This document shows, one piece after another, positions 23,090-34,954 of a DNA stretch of 64,000 nucleotides; within the stretch, counting starts at the first letter, position 1, and every line of letters begins with the position of its first letter. A program made the translations under genes and the position numbers. The notes beneath the pieces were generated by a model. That model saw only the letters and a program-made list of their open reading frames with translations. It was not told the origin of the DNA and did no database searches. The stretch covers positions 95,737,980-95,801,979 of the forward strand of contig OY744604.1 in NCBI GenBank assembly GCA_963556255.1, written 5' to 3'. Source of the stretch: Allolobophora icterica (taxonomy: Eukaryota; Annelida; Clitellata; Crassiclitellata; Lumbricidae).

Positions 23090-25888
23090 ATGATCAATGA
23101 TGCGGAAGAATTGAAGGAGGAAATTATATCTGAATTCATTGTTGGAACATGCCAGTTGCTTCCAAAGTTATATGATGCTATTTCTGAACCTTCCTATTTC
23201 GGAAGCGTGTACGTCATACACTGTGGCAGCACTATGGAGTTCTACATACGACCGTTGAATCCATGCTTCGATGACATTGATGCATTAATCTTAAGATGTG
23301 ATCATTTGGTCATCGCAGACGATTTCCCAGTGTTGCCAAATGATGTGAGTCGCTTACACGATAGGATCAACTGCTTCAGGATTGAGCCATACCTTAGATT
23401 CCCAGGTTTTGTTCAACTTCGATTTTGGGGGGAAATGAATTATAACTGGAAATACAAAATATATGAATTTAGCCCTGCAACTGATCCAGATTTATACATT
23501 TTATTCGATATTGCTGCTCACGTAGCTGCTCGTAACATGACTTCTAAACGTTTCTGTGAACAACCAGATACGGTAAGAGGGCCAGCAATTACGACTGAAA
23601 AGAGTGCAACACGTGCAGCGAACGATAACGTTATAAGTTTGTGGTGCCCTCGGTGGCCTAAAGAAGCCCAAAATTGGTCTAAGCGACCTAGGATCCACGG
23701 ATGGCCGATGATTACTACAATCTCAGATGTTGTACAACAAGGTTGTCATTTCGTATATGCTCAGCACCGTGACTGTAGGAACGACGATCGACAGTGGAGG
23801 TTTTCATTTTCAGTGGCAGAAGTGATTTTAATTCAGAGCTGGAGTCAAGTTCAGCAGATTGTATATCATATGCTCAGATTCTTCTCCAGCAAAGAATTAA
23901 TACAAAAGGATTGTCCAAAGGAAGATGCGGTTCTCTGTAACTATCATCTAAAGACGCTGATGTTATGGGCTTGTGAAGAGATGTCGCCAGAATGGTGGAA
24001 TTCATCTTCGATTATTGCAATACGTTGCGAGTTGTTTAAAAAGCTTTCAGAATGGGTGAAGAAGAAATACTGTCCGAACTATTTCATACCTGAGGCAAAC
24101 TTATTTTATGAACGATTCAGTTCAACAGTTCTTGACGAAGTTGAAACACAATTGAATAGATTCAGCAAAACTGGCATTCTCTGTCAATGGTTCATGAAAA
24201 ATTACAACATACCAAGCATTCCAACATATATCGGTCCTAGAAAGAGTGTAGGAATTACAAAATACTTGCTATCTCTATTTGAATATCGGAAAAAAATGCA
24301 GTCAGAATCCTTGGATTTCTTGTGTTCCATCGGATTTACCAACTGTAATATCTACACTCGTAGATCAATTATCTCCCTCTCCTTACAACCAAGATCCATT
24401 TTATGTGAAATGCGTGCTGAGAGAGAATTTATATTGTTAGGAAACAGAAAAATGTCAATACTACCAATGCTGGTTGACATTTCGTGTTTCACATACTTTG
24501 ATAAAACGGTGTATTGTTTGAATACTGCACATAGGTTAGTTAATGGAGAAATATCATGGGATGGCGAACTATTTGAATATGTCAAAGGAATTTTCTTCAA
24601 GAATAAAATCGTTAGGAGTAGATATCATCTATTTCCTGAACCTTTAACAGCACAAAGAAGCCAGTGTCAATTTTTGCGAGCACAAGATTTGATGGAAAAT
24701 TTAACTGGGTCAAATGGCCGTTCAGAGTTTCAGCTATTGTCTCTGATGTCGAAAGAGTTTTTCAGGAAGGCTCTGGAGTGTGACGATTCTCAATCCAACG
24801 GCATTGCTGCTGCAGTTTTGGTCTATCTGGCTGCTCTCCATTTTGCATCATCACAATACCAGTCAGTATTAGACCTCTGTTCAGCAGTCTTGATGGGGCA
24901 AACGAACAAAATAGAAAATGAAACATTGAATGCAGGTTGTTTGTTATTCATTGATGATGTTGCAAGAATACTTGGATTGTGTCTGCTTTGCAAGAAGCTT
25001 AGTGAAAACCTGCATTTTAGTCAGAGGCGGGTTTATCTTGATCTACGTCTTACACCAAATGTGTTTGCATATTATTTGATCGTTATGTCCACCGAGATAT
25101 TGTCCAAACAAATTGAATCGTATCCCGACTTGCCTACATCGGCATTTCCTTTAGATCAATTTCTTTTGGTTTTCGCCAAACAGAAGACAGATATTCTGAC
25201 GAAGTCATGCACTTGTTTGAAAACTGCAAAGCAGTGTGTATATCGCAGAACGGAGTCAGTGACAACAATTGCGACTCTAAGTGTGGATACCTTGACTGTT
25301 AAAGAAAATCTAATTGATTCTCTATCGGAATATGCTTTAGAAAATATGACATCATTCTACAGTATGGTCCACGAAGACTTTGGCATCCAGTGTAACACAG
25401 CTGACTGCTATCGTGCTTTGTACCTTTATAAGTGTCGCCAATACGATGAAGTTTTGCATTTATGTGAAGACATTCTGAAGGAGTCTGATCTGCAGAGTGA
25501 TTTGAAGAAGTTCGCATTTGCGAATGTTTTGGTGATGCCACCGCTTGACTCGTTTTTCGATAAAGACGTACAATCGTTGGTAGGATTTCATACGCTCCTT
25601 CATTTTCTATCACCTTTAAATGATGATGATTTGCGAAAATTTAAGTTAGCTGTACAGTATTATGACCAACGTGGAGACCGTGACTCTCTTAAGAAGCATT
25701 GCACCGTAACAAGTTTTCATTTCCTCGGAAGACATTTCCTCGCGAAATATTTGAAAATCAGATGTTATATCGACTGTAATTATCCGTACAGAAAGGAATT
25801 GTATAATTTTTGTGCCACGAGGAGCAGTCTTCCGTTCGAACACATTATTATCCAATTTGTTCGACAAAAGCAGCATGATATTAATTAA
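23090..25888 (+). CDS. Mab-21/cGAS-like nucleotidyltransferase with TPR-like C-terminal half (copy 2, complete)
   Basis: 932 codons in one exon. The ATG at 23090 is preceded by an in-frame TAA 12 bases upstream, and the ...TTTAAG just before ATG could be a splice acceptor for a noncoding 5' exon. The NTase core has the G-S motif at residues 46-47 and acidic residues D62 and D64 (DDIDALI), with D179 in the NDNVISLW block as a plausible third metal ligand. The Mab-21 signatures WPKEAQNWSKR, QWRFSFSVAE (about 235-244), YHLKTLMLW (about 285-293) and YFIPEANLF follow. TPR-like helices lie near 550-605 and 770-800. Known relatives synthesise nucleotide second messengers after sensing nucleic acid, but many Mab-21 proteins have no proven activity. 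No membrane segment, signal peptide or cGAS-type zinc loop is evident. The gene sits in a duplicated unit with a convergent antisense frame downstream. Confidence 0.9.
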   Translation: MINDAEELKEEIISEFIVGTCQLLPKLYDAISEPSYFGSVYVIHCGSTMEFYIRPLNPCFDDIDALILRCDHLVIADDFPVLPNDVSRLHDRINCFRIEPYLRFPGFVQLRFWGEMNYNWKYKIYEFSPATDPDLYILFDIAAHVAARNMTSKRFCEQPDTVRGPAITTEKSATRAANDNVISLWCPRWPKEAQNWSKRPRIHGWPMITTISDVVQQGCHFVYAQHRDCRNDDRQWRFSFSVAEVILIQSWSQVQQIVYHMLRFFSSKELIQKDCPKEDAVLCNYHLKTLMLWACEEMSPEWWNSSSIIAIRCELFKKLSEWVKKKYCPNYFIPEANLFYERFSSTVLDEVETQLNRFSKTGILCQWFMKNYNIPSIPTYIGPRKSVGITKYLLSLFEYRKKMQSESLDFLCSIGFTNCNIYTRRSIISLSLQPRSILCEMRAEREFILLGNRKMSILPMLVDISCFTYFDKTVYCLNTAHRLVNGEISWDGELFEYVKGIFFKNKIVRSRYHLFPEPLTAQRSQCQFLRAQDLMENLTGSNGRSEFQLLSLMSKEFFRKALECDDSQSNGIAAAVLVYLAALHFASSQYQSVLDLCSAVLMGQTNKIENETLNAGCLLFIDDVARILGLCLLCKKLSENLHFSQRRVYLDLRLTPNVFAYYLIVMSTEILSKQIESYPDLPTSAFPLDQFLLVFAKQKTDILTKSCTCLKTAKQCVYRRTESVTTIATLSVDTLTVKENLIDSLSEYALENMTSFYSMVHEDFGIQCNTADCYRALYLYKCRQYDEVLHLCEDILKESDLQSDLKKFAFANVLVMPPLDSFFDKDVQSLVGFHTLLHFLSPLNDDDLRKFKLAVQYYDQRGDRDSLKKHCTVTSFHFLGRHFLAKYLKIRCYIDCNYPYRKELYNFCATRSSLPFEHIIIQFVRQKQHDIN

Positions 25889-26003
25889 TTACACAGGGTG
25901 TTATAATGTTACTGACTAAGTACTGTTTTCCGATTGATATGCTCTTTTGTTGTGTAGGCCTAAAGTTGGAGACTGTAAATAATTTATTGATGGTAGTCAA
26001 TTG
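25889..26003. other. Immediate 3' flank of copy 2
   Basis: Nearly identical to 55207-55310. It ends where LINE D is inserted, at GATGGTAGTCAATT. Confidence 0.8.
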
Positions 26004-26605
26004 TATTCGCCGCTTAACCCGTGACTGCTTCTATCAGTTGCGCCCTTTCTCCATCTGCTACGTCCATGCTTTTATCACGGCACGAGTAGACTACTGCTCC
26101 TCTCTCTATATAGGCCTACCTGCGGTGCGTTTATTGAACGCGTCATGCGTGCTGCTGCCCGACTTATTGGTCGGATATCTAAGTTTGACCATGTGTCCGA
26201 CTTCATGCTCCGGGACTTGCATTGGCTACCGGTTCCCCTGGGCATCCAGTATAGGATTGCCTCCTTGGTCTGGCGCTGTCAGCTGGGCGTCGCTCCAGCT
26301 CATCTGAGGTCCCTCTGCCTGCCTGCGGGCGAGACCCGTGGTCGCTCACTCCGCTCTGCGGAGAGAGGGTGCTTGTGCCATTTGCTCGTACTGCCACAAT
26401 GCAAAATCGGGCCTTTTTGGTGGTTGGTACTGTGGTATGGAACGGGCTCCCTCTGGAGCTGCGTCTCCTCCCGAAAACCCAACCCGAGTCTTTCTACACT
26501 ACGCTAAAAACTGTTCTTTATGTTCGTGCTGAAGTCGGGAGCACCTCTGAGTAGTCCTCTTGAAGACGCGCTACATAAGTGCTCAAATGAATGAATGAAT
26601 GAATG
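26004..26605 (+). mobile_element. 5'-truncated CR1/L2-like LINE (LINE D)
   Basis: Only the C-terminal coding region and 3' tail are present: CVHAFITARVDYCSSLYIGLP, then after frameshifts HWLPVPLGIQYR and a VVWNGLPLEL block, then GAGTAGTCCTCTTGAAGACGCGCTACATAA and (AATG)n. The homologous flank of copy 3 runs straight across the site (55310-55325), so the insertion postdates the copy 2/copy 3 duplication. Confidence 0.85.
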
Positions 26606-26703
26606 TATAAATTTTGTGACATAGTTTACAATTTAGACATTACGCCAAGTTATGAATTTCAGGGACTATCACCCGAATACTACTGTTATCTGTCCACTCA
26701 AAA

Positions 26704-27048
26704 TCACCACACTGGGCAAAAACTACTTCCGCGCAGAAATTCTTTTACTACTGCAAACATTGTATCGCTTTGTTCTGTTTTGCTAGGTAATACTCCTTCT
26801 ACGAAAATAGAGTGGTTAAGGGCGGCGGTAGGGGGTACGACGAATGTATTGGGTATGTAGCTTGGGTTCGTTTTCGGTTTCACGGACTGTATTTCTCTTC
26901 TGCATGTTTGCCCACTAAACATGCGCTGCATAAGTTCAGCTTGTGGGAAAAGAAAGTCCTTTACACGGTTTGTCTTCTGTCCAATATCATAGAGGTTTGC
27001 GTCTGTCTGATTGAAACGATTCATAATTCTATTCATTAGAAAGGCCAT
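26704..27048 (-). CDS. Small antisense frame convergent with the Mab-21-like gene (copy 2), hypothetical
   Basis: 114 codons from MAFLMNRIMNRFNQTDANLY to ...EFLRGSSFCPVW. The frame is also open upstream through ERQERSASSDAP into the CT/GA microsatellite. Beyond the repeat, a homologous N-terminal block (MSQRSSPCLELEA, from 27352) lies in another phase. In copy 1 the same two blocks are joined directly with no microsatellite, suggesting that the repeat grew inside an older reading frame. Copy 3 (55457-55759) keeps an open frame at roughly 80 percent identity. A hand count of about 30 base and 20 residue changes over the shared part looks close to neutral, so coding status is doubtful. I recognise no domain. 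The polar sequence near DQTDAKLYDIGQK could be helical. Confidence 0.35.
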   Translation of the reverse strand: MAFLMNRIMNRFNQTDANLYDIGQKTNRVKDFLFPQAELMQRMFSGQTCRREIQSVKPKTNPSYIPNTFVVPPTAALNHSIFVEGVLPSKTEQSDTMFAVVKEFLRGSSFCPVW

Positions 27049-27082
27049 CGGTGCATCAGAACTGGCAGACCTTTCCTGACGT

Positions 27083-27313
<231 letters not shown>

Positions 27314-28029
27314 GGCTTCTAATTCTAAGCAAGGACTGGAACGCTGCGACATGGTTTTAAGTTAATTCTCTATTAAACAACTACAAGAAAATCTATACAC
27401 GAAAGTTCAAACTATAAACGATTAACAGAAATAATTGTCAGTCTGACTAACCTTAAACTTAATATATATTTTTACAGACAACTTCATAAATCTAACATTA
27501 ACTTCTATATGAATCTAACATTAACTTATATTTGCAATTAGACCTTTAATCTCAATATCCCACAATTATACAAGGTTTCGGGGCTTATGAATACAAACGG
27601 GGTCTCTGACTTGCTTGAGGGGTTGTGCTTTACAGAATTCCACAACGTTAATCTAACGATACGATCACGAAATAAATCCACAGAGATCGAATGGCAAAAG
27701 AAGCACAGGCAAACCGCTTAATTCTATAATAAAGCTAAGATAAGAATATTCTGTAATATACCAATTGCTATCCGCATTTTGATTAATATACATGGTTATG
27801 ATCAAACATAATGGTTATGATCAAACATCATCAAAGCAGTCCACATATTACCCTTTAAACCGGAAGTCGGACTTCTGAACTTGGATCTTAAGTCCAGAAT
27901 TCGACGCATTACAAGACACTTAACGATTAAATCCTCTCGTTAGCTCTATACGTGACTTTCTATCAACTGCCACTTATTTAAGTGCACTCGAATCTCAGTC
28001 GATAATCCTTTCGTAACTTCCTAGGCTAC
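27314..28029. other. Rest of the copy 2 3' flank, then unassigned sequence
   Basis: 27314-27870 aligns with copy 1 (6175-6600 and 7589-7870). 27871-28029 shows nothing recognisable. Confidence 0.65.
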
Positions 28030-29600
28030 TGACACATCATGATTGGTATCCATCTTCAAGAATTCGTGGATATCTTACTCCCTTTCCTGACGGTCCTCTG
28101 CAACAGCTCCCTTCGTGAGGGCATCCTACCTGTCTCACAGAAAAGATCTATCCTCATCCCGGTGCCTAAACGCGAGGGATTAAATTTGGCTTACCCTAAT
28201 AACTTTAGGCCTATAGCTAATGTGTCTTTTATCTCTAAAATTATTGAAAAGGTAGTAGCTACTCAGCTTACTGTCCTCCTTGATAAGAATGACCTTCTAC
28301 CAACTTACCAGTCGGGCTTTCGAAAACGTCACTCTACTGAGACTTTGTTGGTACGCCTCCTCTCGGACATTTATGGGGCCATTGATAAGTCACAGGTCAC
28401 TCTATTGGCACTGTTCGATGTAAGCGCTGCATTCGATACAGTTGATCATACTATTCTTTTGACACGCCTCTCTACCTCCTATGGTCTCTCTGGAAATTTT
28501 CTTGACTGGCTTACCTCATACCTTCAGGACCGCTCTTGCATTGTGGCTTGTGGGTCTGCTAGGTCACCCTGGGTTCCTGCTCCGTTTGGCACGCCCCAGG
28601 GGTCTGTTTTGGGTCCCCTATTGTACATACTCTATACTGCTGACCTTGGTCCCCTCTTAGCGGCCAGTGCATTCTTAAGTCAGTCCTACGCGGATGACAT
28701 CCAAGCGTATGTCCACTGCTCACCATCGGCGGCGGCTGCTGCCGTTCGAGAGATCACCCGGGTCGTGGAGAATTTGGAGGCCTGGATGTCCTCAAACCGT
28801 CTACGGTTATACCCGGCAAAGACCCAATATATCTGGTTTGGTACGCGCCAACAGCTTGCAAAAATTAGCCTTGAGGCTCTGACACTTGAATTTCCCTGGG
28901 TTTCCTTTGCCTGCTCAGTACGGGGTCTTGGTGTAATTCTGGATCAAGGGCTCACATTCATGCGACATATTAATTTGCTTTGTCGGGACTCTTATTATCA
29001 ACTTCGTCAGTTAAGGTTAGTCTCCCGCACTCTGGCGCAGGCGGCTGCTTCCACCCTTGTCCATGCGTTGTGGTTTCCCGTATGGACTATTGTAGCGCCC
29101 TTTACGCTGGCCTCCCAACTGCCCGCCTTGGGTGCTTGGACCGGGTTTTGCGTGCAGCCGCACGTCTTATTGGTCGCATCCCCAGATTTGGCCAGGTTTC
29201 TCTTTATGTTCTGCACTGGCTCCCTTTCCCGCTGCGGATCGCCTATAGGGTCTCTGCACTGGTTAGGCGTTGTCTGGAGGGACTTGCCCCCCCCCCATAC
29301 CGGCGGGAGTTGTGTCGCTCTACCTCGGGGGTCTTGCGGCGATCTGCTCTTCGCTCGGCTGACCAGGCCGAGCTATTGGTCCTCTGCACACGGACAGCCA
29401 TTATGCAGCGCCGTTCTCTTTTGGTCGCTGGTCTCGCAACCTGGAATGGCCTGTTGCACTCCGCCTGGTCCCTATGACTCACTCTACCTTGTTTTTTGCA
29501 AACTTGAAAACTGCTCTCTTTAGCCGTGGTTGGACTAGGAGCGTTCCTGAGTAGATAATCTTGAAGGGGCGCTATATAAAATCTCCTTAATAATAATAAT
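28030..29600 (+). mobile_element. 5'-truncated CR1/L2-like LINE (LINE B)
   Basis: It lacks the endonuclease and starts just before the RT. After the RT frame (28039-29070) the polyprotein shifts frame near 29070 and again near 29470, ending RSVPE then stop at about 29555. The tail reads GAGTAGATAATCTTGAAGGG GCGCTATATAAAA with (TAA)n. A 140-bp 3' fragment of the same subfamily is present at 34955-35095. Confidence 0.85.
28039..29523 (+). pseudogene. LINE B reverse transcriptase and C-terminal region, frameshifted
   Basis: The first 345 codons are good RT: NFRPIANVSFISKIIEKV, QSGFRKRHSTETLLVRLL, DVSAAFDTVDH, TPQGSVLGPLLYILYTADL, and SYADDIQAY with the intact YADD. After VHALWFP (about 29070) this frame is nonsense, and the authentic continuation (VSRMDYCSALYAGLP, GLATWNGLL) is read one frame over to 29477. 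All catalytic residues of the RT are present, but the element lacks an endonuclease and is frameshifted. It cannot move on its own. Confidence 0.85.
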
Positions 29601-29605
29601 TTACG

Positions 29606-29870
29606 GGTCTCGACAAATCTGGACTGCTGTACTGTAACGGGGCTGACGCATCAAGACTGCTATACATACACGGCGACAAGCGAATCATGAGTGCAATTGG
29701 CGTTCGAAGCTACTCAGCTTATATAGGCAGACGCGCAATGTTTTAGGCGGGAAATGGTAGCAGTTGGCGAGAATGTGCTAAAGCTTGACGCGCAAAGAAG
29801 GTCGGCTTTTGGCGGGCAAAGTATGAGTCACTCTACGACCCCACACCTTCTCTACACGGTGTTTACATCA
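29606..29870. repeat. Dispersed repeat R4, copy 1
   Basis: About 260 bp matching 59270-59530 at high similarity (CGGGTCTCGACAAATCTGG... to ...CTTCTCTACACGGTG). There is no coding frame of note. It lies just downstream of LINE B; the second copy abuts block X2. Confidence 0.8.
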
Positions 29871-31369
29871 GCTTTACGGGCGCTAAACGTACAAATTAAG
29901 CAATATTCAACAAAAAATAGCAATTTCCAGTTATCTAAATAAATCTACTTGTGAGGACTTAAAAGATCCCACAGTAATGCGCACTGGAATTTGATGTTCA
30001 ATAATTTAAAGTACACCGCTTTCTTTTGATGAAAAGTTCCCTCGAGAACAATACGTGGTTTTCTCCTTAAACAGATGACAAATGGAAGATCTTGCAACTG
30101 AGATCATTATTCTGTCTCAATATAGAGTCAGTCTTCGTTGACGGACAGAAATAATAATTTTAAAATCGTGAAGTTCTACATCGTTAATTAAAACTGAGAG
30201 TATGACAAGCTTTTTATGAATGCTGCATCAAGTCCGAGGGGTTGACCAGATACATAGGGTTTGAAGAATAGCTGGTTTCTGGGAAAGGACAGGATAATAT
30301 TATGGAACATATGTTCGATGACTCATAGGTAACCGTGACGGAGCGCCTCTGTGAGTTAGCCTACATAATGGGCGCTGTACAAGTTATCTGATACATACAT
30401 ACATGCATATTTACACACAGAGAAGCTTGTGCCTTGCCTAAGCGGACAGCTGACTTCTATGCAGATCTACTACAAACGTTCTGTCTGAGCGCAGACTAAT
30501 CGCATGACATTCAGACAGTTTAGCATAATAGCATGTCACTCACTCAGTATGCATCATTCAGACGATCTTAATTGATTTCTAGCTATGGGTTCTTCTACTT
30601 ATATCGAAAGCTATTTCCAATGAAATCAACTTATGTCTACTTATTACCACTAATAGAAACTTGCTTGGCGCATAGACTATTCAATCAAGTCTTGATTACA
30701 GCAATTCCCTCTTCGTCAGGAATTCCTGTCCTGACTAATCTTATCCTCAGCCTTCAAGTTCATCTCGCCCTAAACGACACCCGCCTTAACAGCTGCTCTG
30801 CCTCTTCTCTTGATCAGCCCCCATGGTAACAAGCAAAGGCTTTCAATATTTGAATCTCATATTTAAGCACAATTTCGTTTCAACAATCAACAATTGCGAT
30901 GGAGATGAAAGATGCATTTGGCACCGGCAGACTCCAGAGGCGCTGCTGCATAACTGAGTAGTTTTCAGAGGAGTTAAGGGGTCTAAATGCTCTCTATCCC
31001 GCTGGATCGATCATACAGCAATGCATTGAGACTCGACGGCACGTTAAAATTCGAAGTAAAATGAAAACTGCACGACAAGAGGACACAATAAGGTTGCTTC
31101 ACGCTAAAATACGAAGGCAGTCGTTTGCCCTACATAACTGAGTAGTTTTCAGAGGGGATTAGGGGGTCTACCTGGTCTCTATCCCTCTGGTACGTTCATA
31201 ATGCAATGCATTCATCATCACACAGTAGGCCTACTTACTATGGCACCACTCAACCTGTGCTCAGCAGCGAGTTGCACAATATTAAGAAAAGGCCACACGA
31301 AACAAGTACGTCTTAAGGTAATTGCAAAAGGTAGGGTGGGAGTCTATGGACCGGATAGCCAGCGCCAAT
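29871..31369. other. Intergenic with short repeat fragments
   Basis: 30340-30385 is a LINE/SINE-like tail (GAGCGCCTCTGTGAGTTAGC...GGGCGCTGTAC). 30755-30835 matches 9585-9660. A 60-bp unit (ATAACTGAGTAGTTTTCAGAGG) occurs at about 30948 and 31134. No gene is seen. Confidence 0.5.
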
Positions 31370-31610
31370 GGGGCGTGATGGCTCAGTGGTAAGTTCGGCG
31401 CCTTGTGACCGGAGGGTTGCAGATTCCAATCCCACTCTGGCCGCTGCGTACGGACCTTGGGCAAGTCATTCACTCGCAATTGCTCGTGGCGCCTCAACGT
31501 GAAAATTCCGGCACAGTATCAATGCTGTAGTCGGGAGCGCCTCTGAGTAGTAGTAGACTTTGAGAGGCGCTATAGAAATATCCGGAATAAAAAATAAATT
31601 TAAAAAAAAT
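31370..31610 (+). mobile_element. tRNA-derived SINE (copy 2)
   Basis: Same family as 13980. The A box TGGCTCAGTGG (31379-31389) is intact, while the B box has decayed to GATTCCAATCC. The body GGACCTTGGGCAAGTC.TTCAC and the tail ...GAGAGGCGCTATAGAAATATC are retained, followed by an A-rich end. It lies at the 3' side of a minus-strand LINE fragment. Confidence 0.85.
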
Positions 31611-31810
31611 GTGTTCCATGCGCTGGGTTCGGCGACGGAATAAGATGAGTCCGAGAAGCCTGTCTTGACCCTTCCGACAACAAAGTCGCCATGGGTGGCT
31701 GAACGCAACGGCTGTCGCTGCTACGAGTGCACAGTTCAGTTAGGTAACCAGGTGCAGTATTGTGTACCACTTTACACATCAAGACACACAGTTTTTATAT
31801 TATGCATTGA
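31611..31810 (-). pseudogene. LINE C-terminal fragment
   Basis: Minus-strand pieces VHNTAPGYLTELCTRSS, LRSATHGDFVVGR and SVAEPSAWNTFF match the order of blocks at the end of CR1/L2-like polyproteins, with frameshifts. Too short to classify further. Confidence 0.5.
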
Positions 31811-32564
31811 GAATTGACGTTTCAAGTGTGCTGGTAGATGTACTCAAGGTGCCTACGGAATGTTTAAAGACTTGGAGGTAGGAAGTAAACGAAGGGTTAC
31901 TGGCGTGTGAACTGGGTTTGGTGATGAATGGCGTATAGAGTGAGCAGGATTTGTATGTGTGCCGGGAATGATGAGGAATGAGTTGGCAGTGTTGGCAGTG
32001 TTGAACTGGGGCACGAGAGTTGTTTAAGATTCAATGGGATTTAGAGAGAGACAGATGAAAAGACAAAACTGTAATGTTGAGGCGAACGAAGGCATCGTGA
32101 AAAATTGGTCAAAATACGGAAGACGCCAAGTACACAAAACTTAACCAGAGGCGTTTTCAATGAAAGTTGGTTATTTTAGTGATCCCCTTGAAGAAGCGCT
32201 ATATAAGTAGGAAGGTAAGTAAGTATTTCTTTATTGAGAAGCACTAGCAAACGCACAGCGCTGTACATGGAAAACATATTAGAGTCAAATAATCAAGGAA
32301 TATAATAATACTATAAAAAGAGATTTACCTGCAAATTAAGTGATAGGTCCTACATAACGAGGATAGGAGAGGAGAAGAGCAAGGTAGCCAAATCTTGGAC
32401 AGCATAGTTATTTGTATATTTGTATACTATGCATAGTGATCAAGTGAATAAAGAGAAAGTAAAGACAAAAAGCGAGACCGATAAAAATGTGGACATTAAA
32501 TAAAAGTTCAACACAACGTTCTGACAGCAACACTGGTGCCCCATCCTGCAGCTCTAATCGCAAC
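31811..32564. other. Intergenic with two retroelement 3' tails
   Basis: 32170-32210 reads CCCCTTGAAGAAGCGCTATATAAG, a LINE-like tail. 32222-32270 is TTTCTTTATTGAG...GCAAACGCACAGCGCTGTACATG, related to tails at 12108 and 43430. Otherwise there is nothing recognisable. Confidence 0.5.
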
Positions 32565-32715
32565 AATTTGTATAGCATCGTCCGTAGAAAGCTACTTCTA
32601 GGATGCTTTACACCGTGAACTGTCAACGCAAATGCTAAGAGTTACGTAACAAGTACATTTTTACTTCCTGAATAGCTCCAGGGAGACTGTTCCAGGCACG
32701 TGGACCAAACTCTTC
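32565..32715 (+). repeat. Dispersed repeat R3, unexpanded copy
   Basis: Matches 19715-20120 and 61775-61955. At the CA site it reads TTTACACCGTG with no microsatellite. It ends GGACCAAACTCTTCCGTCC, as does the copy at 61775. Confidence 0.75.
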
Positions 32716-33194
32716 CGTCCAGCCATTCGTCAATCCATCCATACACCATCCAACCATAAACACAACCATTTAAACCTATCCACCTAATCCAGTGGCGCAC
32801 GGAGCTGAAATGCCGCCCGGGGCGAGGGCCCAAAATGCCGCCCTTGGTCATTTAATTTTCGATATGCTATTTTCTCTAAGATTTTACATGACGATCGTGT
32901 CACATGTAAAATTTTATTTGATAGCCTAGAGTTTATAACCTTTTTCTTTAAAACCTTTTTCTGGATTTGTCACTCTCACTGTATTTTGTAATTATCCTTT
33001 TTAGCTATATATGTATATTCGTTTATTATAAATCAACGAAGGATGACACACCGCATCACAACTTACAACAGTCTAAAGCGATAATAGTGATACTGATAAT
33101 AATAAATAATAAAGCATATATTTTCAGTGCTATGACAAAGAAATGTATGTGCTAGCGAGAGTTGAGAATTAGTCAGACGGATTAATGATAGGCC

Positions 33195-33990
33195 TACTTA
33201 ATACAAAAGGCGAGGGATGAAATTCTTGTCATCTTTGGGTGGAAGAGAATATTCATGTGCACGAGGGCCGAGGGAATAAGTCCGACGCATTTGGGGGTGG
33301 AAAGAGGCGACGGACGACATGAGACTCGTTCGAGAGGATAGATCTGAAAAGGCGTTTCTCTGCAGACGAAACACGTTCCTCAATTGTTGTACTGTCGAAC
33401 GGTAGGTAACCTAGGCGCTGCGTCCTGGCAATGTAAACGATCGAGCCCTCGCTGGTCTGCAACTGTCGTCAGGCCCCTCCACGCTGTTACCGCATAAAAC
33501 AGCTTAGCTAGCGTAGTAGCTTCTGCCACCACATGCAAGGCGTTGGTAGTAAGCCCATGTGCTCGGAGGATACACAGAGCGTGAAGGAAGCCAAAACACG
33601 CTGCAATGATTTTGTCAACGTGAGCGGTGACACGTAGGTCTTGTCCGAAGGTGACTCCAAGGATATGCATAGGGTCAACAGGGACCACGTTCTTCAACAG
33701 GGGTGGCTGTTCAGCACATCTTCTCCTCATGACTAGCATCTCAAGATACTGTGTGACATTTAATTTGAGGTTGTTTCGCATAGCCCAACTTGTGATGTTG
33801 TTTAGTTCCTCGGGAAGCGTTACTCTGGCTCTCGACCCCACTAATAAGTAAGTATCATCCGCATACTTACACATTATATTCTTAGAATTTACAGGGTGCA
33901 GATCCGAGGCACTGATGTCGTATACATGTAATGCAGGACCCAGTCCAGACCCCTGAACAATACTAGCATTTATCTTATCAATACTAGCTA
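33195..33990 (-). pseudogene. LINE fragment (RT end and C-terminal region)
   Basis: The minus strand encodes SIVQGSGLGPALHVYD, KYADDTYLLVGS with an intact YADD, NNLKLNVTQYLEMLV, ILGVTFGQDLRV and, after frameshifts, PPKDDKNFIPRLLY at the C-terminus. It is the same clade as 6603-7588 but better preserved at the active site. It is truncated 5' of the QGSG block. Confidence 0.75.
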
Positions 33991-33994
33991 CAAT

Positions 33995-34645
33995 ATTATA
34001 CTGAAATCTATTTTATTAGATATTTAAACATTTTATTGCATGAAATCAATTTTATTAGATAATTGAACATTTTATTGCATGAAATCTATTTTATTAGATA
34101 ATAAAACATTTCAGGGCATGTTTTGAGGAAAATTTATCACTGCACATGGCGAGCGGCGCATGAGCGCATAAAAATCATAAATAATTATTAATTACAGTTC
34201 ATTTCCCGCACAAACAGCGGTTAACAGCCTTTCATCATTGCACATTTTAAAACAATTCCTGAAACATTTTATTGCTCTCTTTTATTAGATAATAAAGCAT
34301 TTCAGGGCATGTTTTGAGGAAAATTTATCACTGCACATGGCGAGCAGGGCCTGAGCGCATAAAAATCATAAATAATTCATTTTTCGCACAAAGAGCGGTT
34401 AACAGCCTTTCATCATTGCACATTTAAAACAATTCCTGAAACATTTTGTTGCTCTATATTATTAGATAATTAAACATTTCAGGGCATGTTTTGTGGAAAA
34501 TTTATCACTGCACATGGCGACCGGCGCTTGAGCGCATAAAAATCATAAATAATTATTAATTACAATTCATTTTTCGCACAAAGAGCGGCTAACAGCCTTT
34601 CATCATTGCACATTTAAAACAATTCCTGAAACATTTTATTGCTCG
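33995..34645. repeat. Two-level tandem repeat array
   Basis: First come three units of about 51 bp (TGAAATC.ATTTTATTAGATA...ACATTTTATTGCA) at about 34005-34110. Then follow three units of 177-191 bp, each carrying TTTCAGGGCATGTTTTG and CACTGCACATGGCGA, with TCAGGGCATG at 34111, 34302 and 34479. The long units begin with the short-unit motif, so the larger period probably grew from the smaller. Confidence 0.85.
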
Positions 34646-34954
34646 ACTTGCGACTGTCGCTGACTCGTGCGTATACAGTACAGTGTACATACATGTATAG
34701 GCCTACATATTAGGTCTGTGTTATAATTACCATTATTATCATTAGGCTAGGCCTATGCTATTAACGTTATCTTGCGAGGTTTTTGTGCGCAGTAGAATTT
34801 TAGGTTTTAATAACAATCAAATTAAACAATTAAACATTGTATTTTATTTACCGGATAATAGTATAATAATGTTCATAGTTAGTAAACATTGTATTATTTG
34901 AAAAACGCAAAAGGATAATGTAAATAGCGAGTAACCGAAATTCGAAAATGACTG

